Counted from the first letter of the stretch, positions 43,715 through 54,452 are shown. The stretch is 64,000 bases of DNA from JAFECT01 sp036501825 (GCA_036501825.1 DASXZP010000034.1:124001-188000), one strand, 5' to 3'. Made by a program: numbers and translations. Notes: generated from the letters alone by a model not told the origin.

Positions 43715-44908
43715 CTAGTTGACCACCCGCATGCTCGCGTGCGTCGCGCCGACCAGCTTGGCGAGGGCAATCTCGCGTGGCGCGCGCAGGCCCAGAACCA
43801 GGGTGCTGCGCGCGGCGTCCTGCATCGCCGCCACATCCGGCGCGAGGGCGGCGACCATGGCGACGTCCTGGTCCCGCGGTCCGCGATACTTGAACGCAAA
43901 ACCGTTAAGCCCGACGCCCTTGAACACTTCGCCCGTCCGGTTGGGGCGTTGCTCAAGGCGGCCGATGACCGCATAGCAGGCGCGTCGCAGCATCGCGACG
44001 GTGTTGAAGAGCACGTTGGTCGGCACGCCTTCGATGTTCTTGATCTCGCAGACGGCGCGGCTGGTGCTCGAACCGCGCGCCTCCTTCAGACAGGCGAACA
44101 CCGCGGCATGGCCCCGGCGCGTGCACAGTGTCGAATAGGATACGGGGATCAGCAGCAGCGGCGGCTTGCGCGAGGCGTGTTCCGCGTTCAGCCGGCTCAT
44201 GCCCCGCGAGATCGCCGCCAGATCGATGATCTCGATATCGGCTGGCGAGAGACGATCCTGCTGTTCCTTTGAAAGCGCGACGTTGCTGGTTTCATCGAAC
44301 ACGCGCCGCGTCAGGCGATAGCCCACCTGTTGCATGGCCTCGAGGGCGAACACCGGCTCGAGCGCGCACGACACATGGATCCGCCGTCCATCGCCGGTGA
44401 CGAAGGGCGACCACTGGTCCGGCGACGACGCCGATGGACGCTTCGGATCGGCTTGCGGCGTCGACGAAGCCGGCTCTTCCCGAATCGCCGCCGGGTCGAT
44501 CAGCCTGGCCTCGAGGCGATTACGCGACAGGGTGCTGACCTCGCGAACGTCGATGTCGACCGGCGTCGCTTCGCCGAGGAAGTGGGTCAGCAGATCGCGC
44601 ATGTAGGTCAGGCATGCGGCCTGGCACTGGTAGCGGCTGCGGTCCGGTTGCACGACGAGGTAGTCGGTCTGCGACACGCGCACGAAATGACCGCGACCGC
44701 TCAGAAACCGCGTGAGGCTCTTGTGTACATGGTCGTGGATCTGATCGGCCCGGACGGCCCAGCGCTCGCCCAACCGCGCCTTGATCGAGTTGAGCCCGAT
44801 GAGATTGACCTGGCCGGCCTCGACAAGGGCGGAGCCTTCGAGTCGTTCCAGCGCGCTCGACGCTTCGGCGTCGACAATGTGATCGATACTGGCGTTCAAG
44901 GCGGTCAT
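43715..44908 (-). CDS. uncharacterised 397-residue cytoplasmic protein
   Basis: No family recognised. It has no signal peptide or membrane helix. The first 130 residues (LIGLNSIKARLGERWAVRAD; FVRVSQTDYLVVQPD) have the alternating helix/strand look of a nucleotide-cyclase fold but lack GGDEF. A Pro/Ser-rich linker near 155-175 precedes a second alpha/beta half (PPLLLIPVSYSTLCTRRGHA; VCEIKNIEGVPTNVL) that vaguely recalls degenerate EAL domains. A degenerate cyclic-di-GMP-type scaffold is a guess. The upstream 152-nt gap holds an inverted repeat at 44982-45002. Confidence 0.65.
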   Translation of the reverse strand: MTALNASIDHIVDAEASSALERLEGSALVEAGQVNLIGLNSIKARLGERWAVRADQIHDHVHKSLTRFLSGRGHFVRVSQTDYLVVQPDRSRYQCQAACLTYMRDLLTHFLGEATPVDIDVREVSTLSRNRLEARLIDPAAIREEPASSTPQADPKRPSASSPDQWSPFVTGDGRRIHVSCALEPVFALEAMQQVGYRLTRRVFDETSNVALSKEQQDRLSPADIEIIDLAAISRGMSRLNAEHASRKPPLLLIPVSYSTLCTRRGHAAVFACLKEARGSSTSRAVCEIKNIEGVPTNVLFNTVAMLRRACYAVIGRLEQRPNRTGEVFKGVGLNGFAFKYRGPRDQDVAMVAALAPDVAAMQDAARSTLVLGLRAPREIALAKLVGATHASMRVVN

Positions 44909-44981
44909 GACGCTCTCAGCCTGTCTCGGGACCCACGCTGAGCGCGTTCAGTGAATTTCGGGTAAAAAACTTCGCGGAAAA

Positions 44982-45002
44982 GTTGTTACAAGATGGAACA
45001 AC
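44982..45002. repeat. short inverted repeat, possible operator
   Basis: GTTGTT and AACAAC arms (44982-44987 and 44997-45002) separated by 9 nt, in the AT-richer gap 74 nt upstream of the gene starting at 44908. It may be an operator; no regulator can be named. Confidence 0.35.
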
Positions 45003-45060
45003 AGGTCCAAGCCAATACGGCCAAGCTTCCAGCGTCGCTGTCAGGCCCCGCGGCCTTGCT

Positions 45061-46968
45061 TCAAGGCGCTGCGTGCTCGGCCGCAGGTTTTTCCGCCGCC
45101 ATGACGGTCACCGGGCGCGGGCTGAAACTCAGGGTCGCGGCGCCGAGTACGGCGGCCAGCGCGGAACCCGCCAGCACGCCGACCTTGGCGACGGCGGCGT
45201 AGGGGCTGTCGTGAAACGCCTGCTCGACCATCAGCAAGGAAAGGGGATCGCCGATACCGCAGAGGATCGCCGCACCGATGAACGCAAGCGGCGACGCGCC
45301 GGCGGGGAAGATCGCGATCTTCAATCGCGCTGCAATCCAGGTCGCCAGCACGATGCCGAGCGGCTTGCCGATGACGAGGCCCAGGATCGTTCCCACGAAC
45401 ACGCGCGGCGCGGCGGGCGCGCCGAGGTCGCTGATCAGGGAAACGCCGGCGGCGGTGAAGGCGAACAAGGGCAGCACCAGATAGGTTGACCACGGCTCGA
45501 CCGCGCGCTCGACCCGCTCGGAGGGCGACAGCAGACGTTCCGCCGCGGCGGACAGGTTGCGGCTCGCCCAATCCCAGATCGGCGACTGGCGCACGTGGCG
45601 CTTGTCGCCGCCGGCGTGTTTGATCTCGCGTTCGGCGCGTTCGAGTTCGGCCAGGGCGCTGGCCGCCTGGGCCAGCAAGGGCCCTGCGGTCGGAACCGGG
45701 CGCGGCGGCAGGAAGGCCGCCAGCGCGACACCGCTGATCGCGCCGCTGACGCCGGCCAGATGCAGCGACACCCACAGGCCGAGCGTGGCGATCAGGTAGG
45801 GCCAGAGCGCGTAGATGCGCCAGCGGTTGAACGTGAACATCACGGCCAGCGCGCCGGCGCTCATCAGAAACCAGACAATGTGAATGGCGTGCGGATAGAA
45901 CACCGCCAGGATGGCAATCGACAACACGTCGTCAGCCACCGCATAGGTCGCGATGAACACCTTCAGGCCCGCCGACACGCGCGTTCCGAACAACGCCAGC
46001 ACGCCGAAGGTGAAGGCGACGCCCGTATCCGCCGGCGCCGACCACCCCGCAGCGGTGACGCCTGGATTGATCGCCAGGTAAACCGCCGCGGGCGCCAGTA
46101 CGCCGCCGATCGCGGCCAAAAACGGCGCCGCCGCCGCACGCTTGTCCTGCAGCGAGCCCGCGGTCATTTCGCGGCGGATTTCGAGACCCAGAATCAGGAA
46201 GAAGATGGCGAGCAGGCCTTCGGAACACCAGTCGGCCACGCTCAGCGACAGGGGTCCGGTCATCGGGCCGATGCCGAGCTGGGCGCTTACGAAGCGATGG
46301 TAGAGCGACGCCAGCGGACTGTTGGCCAGGACCAGGGCGGCGGCGGCGGCCAGCAACAGCACCAGACCCGCCGAGGTCGGCAGGTTTGCAAACGCGCGCG
46401 CGGTGCGCTGGACCCGTGCGCCCACCGGGCGCTCCAGCGATTCGAGCATGGAATAGAAGTCCCACGCCCCGTCGTAACGCACATCGTCGACAAAGATCGT
46501 CGGCGTCGCCGATACGCCGTTGTGGCGCCCGTCGGCCAGATCCTCTTCGACATGGCGGCGCAGCGCGGGATCGTCGAGGTCGCGCTTGAAACGGTCCATG
46601 TCGAGGTGCAGGGACGCCGCGATCTCCAGCAGGGTGTCGCGGTTCAGCGGCGGCTCGCGCTCGTAGAGCCCATCGTGCATCTCCCAGAACTTGCCCTGCC
46701 GCCCCGCCGCCTCCGCGCCGATGGCCAGCAGTTCCGCGCCCGGGTGTGCGTGCTCATTGGGAAAATGCCGGAAGACATAGGCCAGCCGGTCGCCGAGCGC
46801 GCGGCGCAGCTGCTCCAGCACCTCGCGCAGCCGCCGGCAGTAGGGACAGAGATAGTCGCCGTAGACCAGCACGGTGACCGCACCCTTGCCTACGCCCTTG
46901 CCGCGTATGTGATCGCGCCGCGGGTCGATCGGGCGCAGCAGCCGCTGATCGCTGACCTTGGCGTTCAC
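45061..46968 (-). CDS. thioredoxin/DsbA-like domain fused to NhaA Na+/H+ antiporter
   Basis: A 635-residue fusion. Residues about 20-190 form a DsbA-like thioredoxin domain with active-site YLCPYCRRL (Cys41, Cys44), FRHFPNEHAH and the cis-Pro region GVSATPTIFVDD. Residues about 200-620 form an NhaA antiporter (LGLEIRREMTAGSL; PADTGVAFTFGVLALFG; AVADDVLSIAILAVFY, with the ion-binding Asp pair). Such fusions are known in actinobacteria and some proteobacteria. There is no N-terminal signal, so the topology of the thioredoxin domain is unclear. An antiporter gated or serviced by redox is an inference. Confidence 0.9.
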   Translation of the reverse strand: MNAKVSDQRLLRPIDPRRDHIRGKGVGKGAVTVLVYGDYLCPYCRRLREVLEQLRRALGDRLAYVFRHFPNEHAHPGAELLAIGAEAAGRQGKFWEMHDGLYEREPPLNRDTLLEIAASLHLDMDRFKRDLDDPALRRHVEEDLADGRHNGVSATPTIFVDDVRYDGAWDFYSMLESLERPVGARVQRTARAFANLPTSAGLVLLLAAAAALVLANSPLASLYHRFVSAQLGIGPMTGPLSLSVADWCSEGLLAIFFLILGLEIRREMTAGSLQDKRAAAAPFLAAIGGVLAPAAVYLAINPGVTAAGWSAPADTGVAFTFGVLALFGTRVSAGLKVFIATYAVADDVLSIAILAVFYPHAIHIVWFLMSAGALAVMFTFNRWRIYALWPYLIATLGLWVSLHLAGVSGAISGVALAAFLPPRPVPTAGPLLAQAASALAELERAEREIKHAGGDKRHVRQSPIWDWASRNLSAAAERLLSPSERVERAVEPWSTYLVLPLFAFTAAGVSLISDLGAPAAPRVFVGTILGLVIGKPLGIVLATWIAARLKIAIFPAGASPLAFIGAAILCGIGDPLSLLMVEQAFHDSPYAAVAKVGVLAGSALAAVLGAATLSFSPRPVTVMAAEKPAAEHAAP

Positions 46969-47000
46969 CGGCTCCGCTCCTTGACGGCCTCGTGCGTCAT

Positions 47001-48685
47001 CTAGGCGGTTCGTTCCTCATCGAGGCCGAGTTCGGCCATCATGGCTTTGCGAATCTCGAACTTCTGGACCTTGCCGGTCACCGTCATGGGAAAGGCGTCC
47101 ACGAACCGGACGTGTTGGGGGACCTTGTAGTAGGCGATCTGTCCGCGACAGAACTCAAAGATCTCCTCCGCCTCGGCCTGTTCGCCCGTGCGCAGCCTGA
47201 TCCAGGCGCAGACGGCTTCGCCGAAGCGCGCGTCTGGCAGCCCCACGATCTGGACGTCCTCGACCTTCGGATGGGTGAACAGGAACTCCTCGATCTCGCG
47301 GGGATAGATGTTCTCGCCGCCGCGGATGATCATGTCCTTCAGCCGCCCGACGATGTTGCCGTAGCCTTCGTTGTCGATGACCGCCAGGTCGCCGGTGTGC
47401 ATCCAACCGTCTTCGATGACCGCCGCGGTCTTCTCCGCATCGTCCCAATAGCCGAGCATGACCGAATAGCCGCGCGTGCACAGCTCGCCCGACTGTCCGC
47501 GCGGCACGACGCGGCCCTCCGGATCGACAATCTTCACCTCTAGGTGCGGCTGCACCCGCCCGATGGTCGAGACGCGCCGTTCGAGCGGGTCGGCCAGGCC
47601 GGTCTGAAAGCTGACCGGACTGGTCTCGGTCATGCCGTAGGCGATGGTGATGTCGCGCAGATGCATGCGCCCGATCGCCTTTTTCATCACCTCGATCGGG
47701 CAGGGGGCGCCGGCCATGACGCCGGTGCGCAGCGACGTCAGGTCGAAACGGGCGAACTCGGGATGCTCCAGCATGGCGATGAACATCGTCGGCACGCCGT
47801 AGACCGCGGTGCAGCGCTCGGCCTCGAGCGTTTCGAGCGTCGCCAGCGGATCGAACCCCGCCGCCGGATAGATCATCGCGGCGCCCAAGGTAATGCACGC
47901 CAGGTTGCCCATCACCATGCCGAACAATGGTACAGCGGCACGGGAATGCAGAGACGGTCGTTCTCGCTCAACCCCTGCGCCAGGCCCACGAAACACCCGT
48001 TGTTCAGGATGTTGCGATGCGACAGCACCGCGCCCTTGGGCAGACCGGTCGTGCCGCTGGTGAACTGGATGTTGATCGCCTCGTTACGATCGAGGCCTCG
48101 GGCGATTTCGGCCAAGCGTCCGTGATGTTCAGGGGTCGCGAGCGTGTAGAGGTCGTCGAAGTCCATGAACGGTCCGCGCGCCGGCCCGCCGATCTTGATC
48201 AGATAGCGCAGCGCGGGAAGAAACTTCGAATTGAGCTCGCGCGTCTTCGACGCGGCGACGTCGGGCGCGACCTCTTCGACCATGGCCGGATAGTCGCTGG
48301 TCTTGAACCGGCTGGCGCAGACCAGAGCCTTGACCCCGACCTTGTTCAGAGTGAACACCAGCTCGTGCGGCCGATAGGCGGGATTGATGGTGACCAGGAT
48401 GAGGCCGGCCTTGGCGGCGGCGAACTGGGTGATCGCCCACTCGGCGCAATTGGGCGCCCAGATCCCGACCCGGTCGCCCTTTTCCAACCCCAGTGCAACG
48501 AAGGCCGCCGCCACCGCATCGACCCGCCGGCCAAGCTCCGCGAAGCTGTACCGCATCCCCTGGTGCGCCGAGACCAGCGCCTCACGCTCCGGCCACCGCC
48601 GCACCGCCGCGTCGAACGCCTCGCCGATGGTGGTTTCGAGCAGCGAGGGGGTTTGCGCGCCCCGCACCAGGCTGAGTTCGGTCAT
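47001..48685 (-). pseudogene. acyl-CoA synthetase (FadD-like) interrupted by a single-base frameshift
   Basis: The N-terminal half (48685 down to about 47925) includes the P-loop FTSGTTGLPKGAVLSHRN and stops soon after VPLYHC. The C-terminal half continues in another frame with FGMVMGNLACIT, through AYGMTETSPVS, GRLKDMIIRGGENIYPREIE and TGKVQKFEIRKAM. Intact relatives read LYHCFGMVMGN. Here the coding strand has TGTTCGGC where TGTTTCGGC is expected, so one T is missing at about 47922-47926. Both halves are otherwise intact with no further stops, so this is a very recent mutation or a sequencing error at a short T run. If corrected it would be about 560 residues. Confidence 0.85.
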
Positions 48686-48740
48686 GACGCGATCCTGACC
48701 GATGCGGCTTGGTCCGTCGACCGCTGTGGCCCGCTGGGAG

Positions 48741-48817
48741 TGGTGAGCCCCCTGGGACTCGAACCCAGGACCCCCTGATTAAAAGTCAGGTGCTCTAACC
48801 AGCTGAGCTAGGGGCTC
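48741..48817 (-). tRNA. tRNA-Lys(UUU)
   Basis: Read on the minus strand, the 77-nt gene folds as a full cloverleaf. The acceptor stem is GAGCCCC/GGGGCTC, the D-arm is GCTC/GAGC, and the anticodon stem is CCTGA/TCAGG. The loop CTTTTAA gives anticodon TTT. The T-arm is CTGGG-TTCGAGT-CCCAG with discriminator A, and the CCA end is encoded (48743-48741). Confidence 0.97.
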
Positions 48818-48965
48818 CAACGCGGCTTTCGGGCGCGGGGCACTCCTCTAGCGGGGGGGCTCGATGGGGGCAAGCCGGGGGTGAGGCTTACACCCGCCTT
48901 TCCTGTGTTTCATTTGCGAATCCGGGGGTTCTGCGGCAACAATGGGTCGCCCCGGGGAACTATTC

Positions 48966-49592
48966 ATGACGTCCCGCCTGACCGCCACATGCTCGGTTGC
49001 CGTGCTTGGCGCCGCCCTAGGGCTCTTGGCCCTCGGGCTCGCAGCCTGCAGCACCGACCAGCAGCAGGAGATGGGCGAGGGGGCGTCCAAGGTGCGCGCG
49101 GGCTTCGGCGACGCGGTCTCGGCCCCGCTCGAAGACCTCAACATCAAGCGTCATGAGATTCCGCCGGTCCTGTTGCGGTCCGAGGCCAACGCCTACGACC
49201 TGACCCGGATGAAGAGCTGCGAGGCGGTCGCCGCCGAGGTGGGGGCGTTGGACGACGCGCTGGGGCCCGATCTCGACGAACCGCCGCCGCCGCTGACCCC
49301 GCAACAGCAGCAGGGCGACAAGGCCGCCGCCACCACCCTCGACGTCGTGCGCGGCGCCAGCCACAGCGTGGTGCCGTTCCGCAGTTGGGTGCGCATGCTG
49401 ACCGGCGCCGAAAAACATTCCAAGGCGGTGCAGTCGGCGATCAAGGCCGGATCCGAACGCCGCGCCTATCTGAAGGGCATCGGCATGCGCATGGACTGCG
49501 CCCCGCCCGCGGCGCCGAGCTGGTACCGCCCCACGCGCCTGCAGGACGCGGCCACGCCGGCCCCGAAGCCCCGGCGCAAGCATTCGAGCTGA
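48966..49592 (+). CDS. lipoprotein of unknown function
   Basis: A 208-residue protein with a lipoprotein signal peptide; the lipobox LAAC puts the lipidated Cys at residue 28. The mature part begins STDQQQEMGEGASKVRAG, includes a Pro/Gln-rich stretch (EPPPPLTPQQQQGDKAA) and ends with a basic tail (APKPRRKHSS). No enzyme motif. ATG 48966 is used with GGGGAA upstream; an ATG 24 nt earlier would only lengthen the leader. Stands alone downstream of tRNA-Lys. Confidence 0.75.
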   Translation: MTSRLTATCSVAVLGAALGLLALGLAACSTDQQQEMGEGASKVRAGFGDAVSAPLEDLNIKRHEIPPVLLRSEANAYDLTRMKSCEAVAAEVGALDDALGPDLDEPPPPLTPQQQQGDKAAATTLDVVRGASHSVVPFRSWVRMLTGAEKHSKAVQSAIKAGSERRAYLKGIGMRMDCAPPAAPSWYRPTRLQDAATPAPKPRRKHSS

Positions 49593-49669
49593 GTTGTGGC
49601 CATTCGGTGAAGACTGGTGGTTTATCTCTGGCGTGGGCCAAACCAGAACCCGGGGATAGGATTCCAGCT

Positions 49670-49984
49670 ATGCCGGTTGTGGCCAGCATTTCGATCGACG
49701 CGGTTTCTCCAGAGGGCGAGACGTTCGTAGTCGAGCTGGCGGTGGGCATGCCTTATCAATGCGAGACTGGCGAATGGGCATGTCCCGTTGCCCTCGGCGG
49801 GCTCTACGATCGCCTGTCGGACATACGCGGCGAGGATTCCTTTCAGGCCCTATGCTTGGCGATCCGTCTCGCACAGGACCTGCTGCAAGACTTCTGTGAA
49901 AAAGGCGGAAAGCTTCTAATGGGCACCGAGGACTTTCCGCTAGAAGCTTACGCGTTCCGCAGGGCGATACCGCCAGCGCCTTAG
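49670..49984 (+). CDS. small protein, DUF6968-like
   Basis: A 104-residue cytoplasmic protein. The layout of N-terminal beta strands (SISIDAVSPEGETFVVELAV), GEWACPVALGGL and an amphipathic helix (DSFQALCLAIRLAQDLLQDF) resembles the DUF6968 family, which has no assigned function. The start ATG 49670 has GGGGATAGGA upstream. Convergent with tgt, 18 nt away. Confidence 0.7.
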   Translation: MPVVASISIDAVSPEGETFVVELAVGMPYQCETGEWACPVALGGLYDRLSDIRGEDSFQALCLAIRLAQDLLQDFCEKGGKLLMGTEDFPLEAYAFRRAIPPAP

Positions 49985-50002
49985 TGGAAGGGGCGCTAAT
50001 GA

Positions 50003-51123
<1,121 letters not shown>

Positions 51124-51124
<1 letters not shown>

Positions 51125-52197
51125 CAGGCGGCGGGGAATAGCAGGCCGGCGTCGCCGTAGGAATAGAAGCGATAGCCGTGCTCGACCGCATGGGCATAGG
51201 CTGCGCGCATCCGCTCCAGGCCGCTGAAAGCCGAGACCAGCATGAACAGGGTCGACTTGGGCAGGTGGAAGTTGGTCATCAGCACGTCGCAGGCGCGGAA
51301 GCGATAGCCCGGGGTGATGAAGATGGCCGTGTCACCCTTGAACGGCGCGATCGTGCGGTCCTCGCGCGCGGCGCTTTCCAGCAGGCGCAGCGAGGTGGTG
51401 CCGACGCAGACAATGCGGCCGCCCCGGGCGCGCACGGCGTTCAGGGCCTCGGCGGTCTCGGCGCTCACCTCGCCGGTTTCGGCGTGCATGCGGTGTTCGC
51501 TCACCTCGTCGGTCTTCACCGGCAGGAAGGTGCCGGCGCCCACGTGCAGGGTGACGAAATGGGTCGAGACGCCGCGCGCGCCGAGGCGCTCGATCAGTTG
51601 CGGCGTGAAATGCAGACCCGCGGTCGGCGCCGCGACCGAGCCCTGCATGCGCGCATAGACCGTCTGATAGTCGGTGAAGTCGCGTTCGTCCTCACCGCGC
51701 TTGGCGGCGATGTACGGCGGCAACGGCATGGCGCCGTGCAGGGCGATCGCCTGGTCGAGCGTGTCGCCGGAAAAATCGAAGGCGAGCGTCACTTCGCCGT
51801 CCTCGCCCTTGGCCTCCACCGTCGCGTCGAGGCGTTCGAGTTCGCAGGCGCTGTCGGCGCGCGACCCGAACAGCACGCGGTCGCCGGGCTTCAGCCGCTT
51901 GCCAGGCTTCATGAAGGCGGTCCAGCGCTCCGGCGAGAGCCGCTTGTGCAGGGTCGCCTCGACTGCGACGCTGCTGTCGTCGCGCGGGCGCCAGCCGGAC
52001 AGGCGCGCAGCGATCACCCGCGTATCGTTGAACACCAGCGCGTCGCCGGGCAGCAAAAGGTCGGGCAGGTCGCGGACGACGCGGTCCTCCAGCGCCTGGG
52101 GCCGCACCACCAGCAGGCGCGCGGCGTCGCGCGGGCTCGCCGGACGCAGGGCGATCCGGTCTTCCGGCAGGTCGAAGTCGAAATCGGACAGACGCAT
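51124..52197 (-). CDS. queA: S-adenosylmethionine:tRNA ribosyltransferase-isomerase
   Basis: QueA converts preQ1-34 in tRNA to epoxyqueuosine using the ribosyl part of SAM. The 357-residue length and motifs are typical: LSDFDFDLPEDRIALRPA, VFNDTRVIAARLSG, YARMQGSVAAPTAGLHFTP, HVGAGTFLPVKTD and TNFHLPKSTLFMLVSAFSG. It is upstream of tgt in a two-gene operon. Divergent from the tandem lipoprotein genes by 74 nt. Confidence 0.95.
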
Positions 52198-52271
52198 GGC
52201 GCGCTCTGTTAGCGGGTTCGGACGCCCGCGCGAAGCTGAGTTATGCTGGCGGGACGCTTCCGGAGAGCCCC

Positions 52272-52922
52272 ATGCCCCGCGCCAGCCTTGCCGGCCTCCT
52301 TGTCGTGTTCGCCGCCCTGACGCTCGGCGGCTGCAACATGGTGATGTCCACCAAGCCCATGTTCACCGCGGCGGACGCCGCCGGCGCGCCGGTGCTGCGC
52401 CCGGGGCTCTGGGTCGCGCTGGACAAGGACTGCAAGGACTTCAGCCCGAGCGACGAGCCGGACCAGTGGCCCCAGTGCGCGAACGGCATCCGGGTCGGGG
52501 CGACGAACCTCTACGATCCCACCGACCCGAACACGCCCAGCGCCTATGTCCTGGCCTCCGGCGATCCGCGCATCCTGCAGTTCTATATCGACCTCTCCAC
52601 GCTGCAGCCGTCCGAGACCCATCCGGCGCCGGCCTGGACCTATTTCTATGCAGCCGTGAGGCCCCGCGCCCACGACGGCGCCGGGCGCATCACCAGCGCC
52701 GAGTTCTGGTTCATCCAGTGCGGGCCGCCGCCGCCGAAGGGCGCCGACGGGACGGTGAATATGGACGACAGCGCGACCCACAAGCTCCTGCCAGGAATGA
52801 CGGCGACCAAACAGGGGTGCAGTCCGAAGGACCAGGCGACGGTGCGCGCCGCGGCCGGGCCCAGCAAGGCCTGGGACGACGACCACCACGTCTACCATTG
52901 GCTGCGCGACGCTGTTCCCTGA
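52272..52922 (+). CDS. lipoprotein of unknown function, tandem paralogue 1
   Basis: A 216-residue lipoprotein (lipobox LGGC, Cys21). The mature part shares with the next gene the blocks CN-VMS, AGAPV--PGLW, DKDCKDF, FIQCGPPPP, CSPKD and AAGPSKAW. It has several paired Cys but no catalytic motif I recognise. The repeated aligned blocks show duplication. Function is unknown; it is presumably inner- or outer-membrane attached. The start is ATG 52272, with CGGAGAG upstream. Confidence 0.75.
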   Translation: MPRASLAGLLVVFAALTLGGCNMVMSTKPMFTAADAAGAPVLRPGLWVALDKDCKDFSPSDEPDQWPQCANGIRVGATNLYDPTDPNTPSAYVLASGDPRILQFYIDLSTLQPSETHPAPAWTYFYAAVRPRAHDGAGRITSAEFWFIQCGPPPPKGADGTVNMDDSATHKLLPGMTATKQGCSPKDQATVRAAAGPSKAWDDDHHVYHWLRDAVP

Positions 52923-52998
52923 ACGTTGGTCTCTGACCCTGGACTTCCTGCGCGGGCGCTGACAGCTTGGCCGCAGGAGCCGCCTGGGGGAGGATCAA

Positions 52999-53658
52999 GT
53001 GTTCCGATCAAAGCTTTTCGTGCCGGCCGCGGCCCTGCTGGGCGCGATGACGCTCAGCGGCTGCAATCTGGTGATGTCGCCGACGCCGGTGTTCGGCGCC
53101 GCCGACATGGCCGGCGCGCCGGTCATGAAGCCGGGGCTCTGGGCCTCGCCCGACAAGGACTGCAAAGACTTCGACGAGACCAAGCCCGCGTCCCAATGGC
53201 CCGGATGCGCGTCCGGCTCGGTGATGAAGGACGGCAAGGCCTGGTCGGTGGGCCACGCGGACAAGGCCAGCCCCTACGTCATCGCCGCGGGCGATCCGGC
53301 GGTGATGCAGGCCAAGGCGGACCTGTCCGATATGTCCGGCCAGGGCGTCAGCGTCGCCACCAAGGGCCCGATCTACCTGTTCATCGCCATGAAGCCGCTG
53401 GACCACGACGGCGCCGGGCGCGTGATCCGCGCCGAGGGCTGGTTCGTCCAGTGCGGCCCGCCGCCGCCCAAGCCCGCGGACAAGGACGCCAACGACCCGA
53501 AGGCCTACGGCACCAAACATCCGCTGCCCGGCATGATCATGGACAACGGCGCCTGCTCGCCCAAGGACAAGTCCGCCGTGCGCGGCGCCGCGGGGCCGAG
53601 CCGCGCCTGGGCCGATCCGGTCATGCAGATGCACTGGGTGCGCGACGCCGAAAACTGA
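52999..53658 (+). CDS. lipoprotein of unknown function, tandem paralogue 2
   Basis: A 219-residue lipoprotein (lipobox LSGC, Cys22) from a GTG start with GGGGGAGGA upstream. It parallels paralogue 1 throughout (GAPVMKPGLW, DKDCKDF, DHDGAGRVIRAEGWFVQCGP, CSPKDKSAV). The two genes are 76 nt apart, probably one operon. No recognised domain. Confidence 0.75.
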   Translation: MFRSKLFVPAAALLGAMTLSGCNLVMSPTPVFGAADMAGAPVMKPGLWASPDKDCKDFDETKPASQWPGCASGSVMKDGKAWSVGHADKASPYVIAAGDPAVMQAKADLSDMSGQGVSVATKGPIYLFIAMKPLDHDGAGRVIRAEGWFVQCGPPPPKPADKDANDPKAYGTKHPLPGMIMDNGACSPKDKSAVRGAAGPSRAWADPVMQMHWVRDAEN

Positions 53659-53776
53659 GCGGTAGAGCCGCGGCGTTTCCGCTGGAGCCGGTTTCGCGCT
53701 ATGATCGTGCCCGACTGGGGCCGGTCACGGCAACGCTTCACCTGTTAGAGCGTTGTCGAGCGAAAAGGAGACCAAG

Positions 53777-54145
53777 ATGCGCGGATTGATCGCCGGGGTT
53801 CTCATCGCAGCCTTTGCGGGCATGGGCGGCGCCTATGCCGAAGGCGCGGGCCAGGGTCAGCCGGAAGAGGGCATGATCTGCCTGGAGACCAACGGGGCCG
53901 AGACGCCCGCGGTCTGCCAGCGCGGCGACGTCTGGCACGACGCCGACCTCTGCACCTGCAAGAGCGGCATGCGCTTCAAGATCCCGGTCTGCGGACCCGG
54001 CGAAAAGCCGGCGCCTGACAGCGTCGCCGCCGATCGCGCGCGTCGCGACGCGATGAAGACCGGCACCCTCTACGGCGCGACCTATCAGGGCCGTCAGATG
54101 TGCGTGGAGGTCCACCACCCGCGCAGCAACGGCGTCGGCCAGTAG
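53777..54145 (+). CDS. small secreted Cys-rich protein of unknown function
   Basis: A 122-residue protein with signal peptide (MRGLIAGVLIAAFAGMGGAY ending AEG) and six cysteines in the mature part (MICLETNG, AVCQRGD, LCTCKSG, VCGPGE, QMCVEV), probably disulfide-bonded in the periplasm. The start is decided by AAGGAG 8 nt upstream. No family recognised. It lies 118 nt behind the tandem lipoproteins. Confidence 0.7.
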   Translation: MRGLIAGVLIAAFAGMGGAYAEGAGQGQPEEGMICLETNGAETPAVCQRGDVWHDADLCTCKSGMRFKIPVCGPGEKPAPDSVAADRARRDAMKTGTLYGATYQGRQMCVEVHHPRSNGVGQ

Positions 54146-54173
54146 TCTGGAAACGACGTAGTTCGGAAAAGCT

Positions 54174-54452
54174 TCAGGCGCCCGCGCTGATGAAGCCGCC
54201 GTCCTGGCGACGCCGGCGGGCAAGTTCGTCGTGCAGGCGGTAGAGGTCGCGCCGGTGCGCGCGGTCGGCGCGCAGGATGCGGTCGCGCACCCGCTCGATC
54301 GAGTCTTCGCCGAACAGCGCTTCGAGCGCGTCGGCGTCGTGGGCGATCTTGAGGGAAGGCGCGAGCTGAACCGCGGCGACGGCCTTAGAGACCGCGTCGA
54401 GAAAACGGGAGGTTGAACTGATGCGATGCATTGGAATCGCCATGGGTGGCAA
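54174..54452 (-). CDS. small hypothetical protein
   Basis: A 92-residue, helix-rich, basic protein (LFGEDSIERVRDRILRADRA, then HRRDLYRLHDELARRRRQDG) without signal peptide. Methionines at residues 4 and 8 are alternative starts. No recognised domain. The 112-nt gap between it and purL holds no clear signal. It may be a real gene by its convergent placement and protein-like composition, but support is modest. Confidence 0.5.
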   Translation of the reverse strand: MPPMAIPMHRISSTSRFLDAVSKAVAAVQLAPSLKIAHDADALEALFGEDSIERVRDRILRADRAHRRDLYRLHDELARRRRQDGGFISAGA

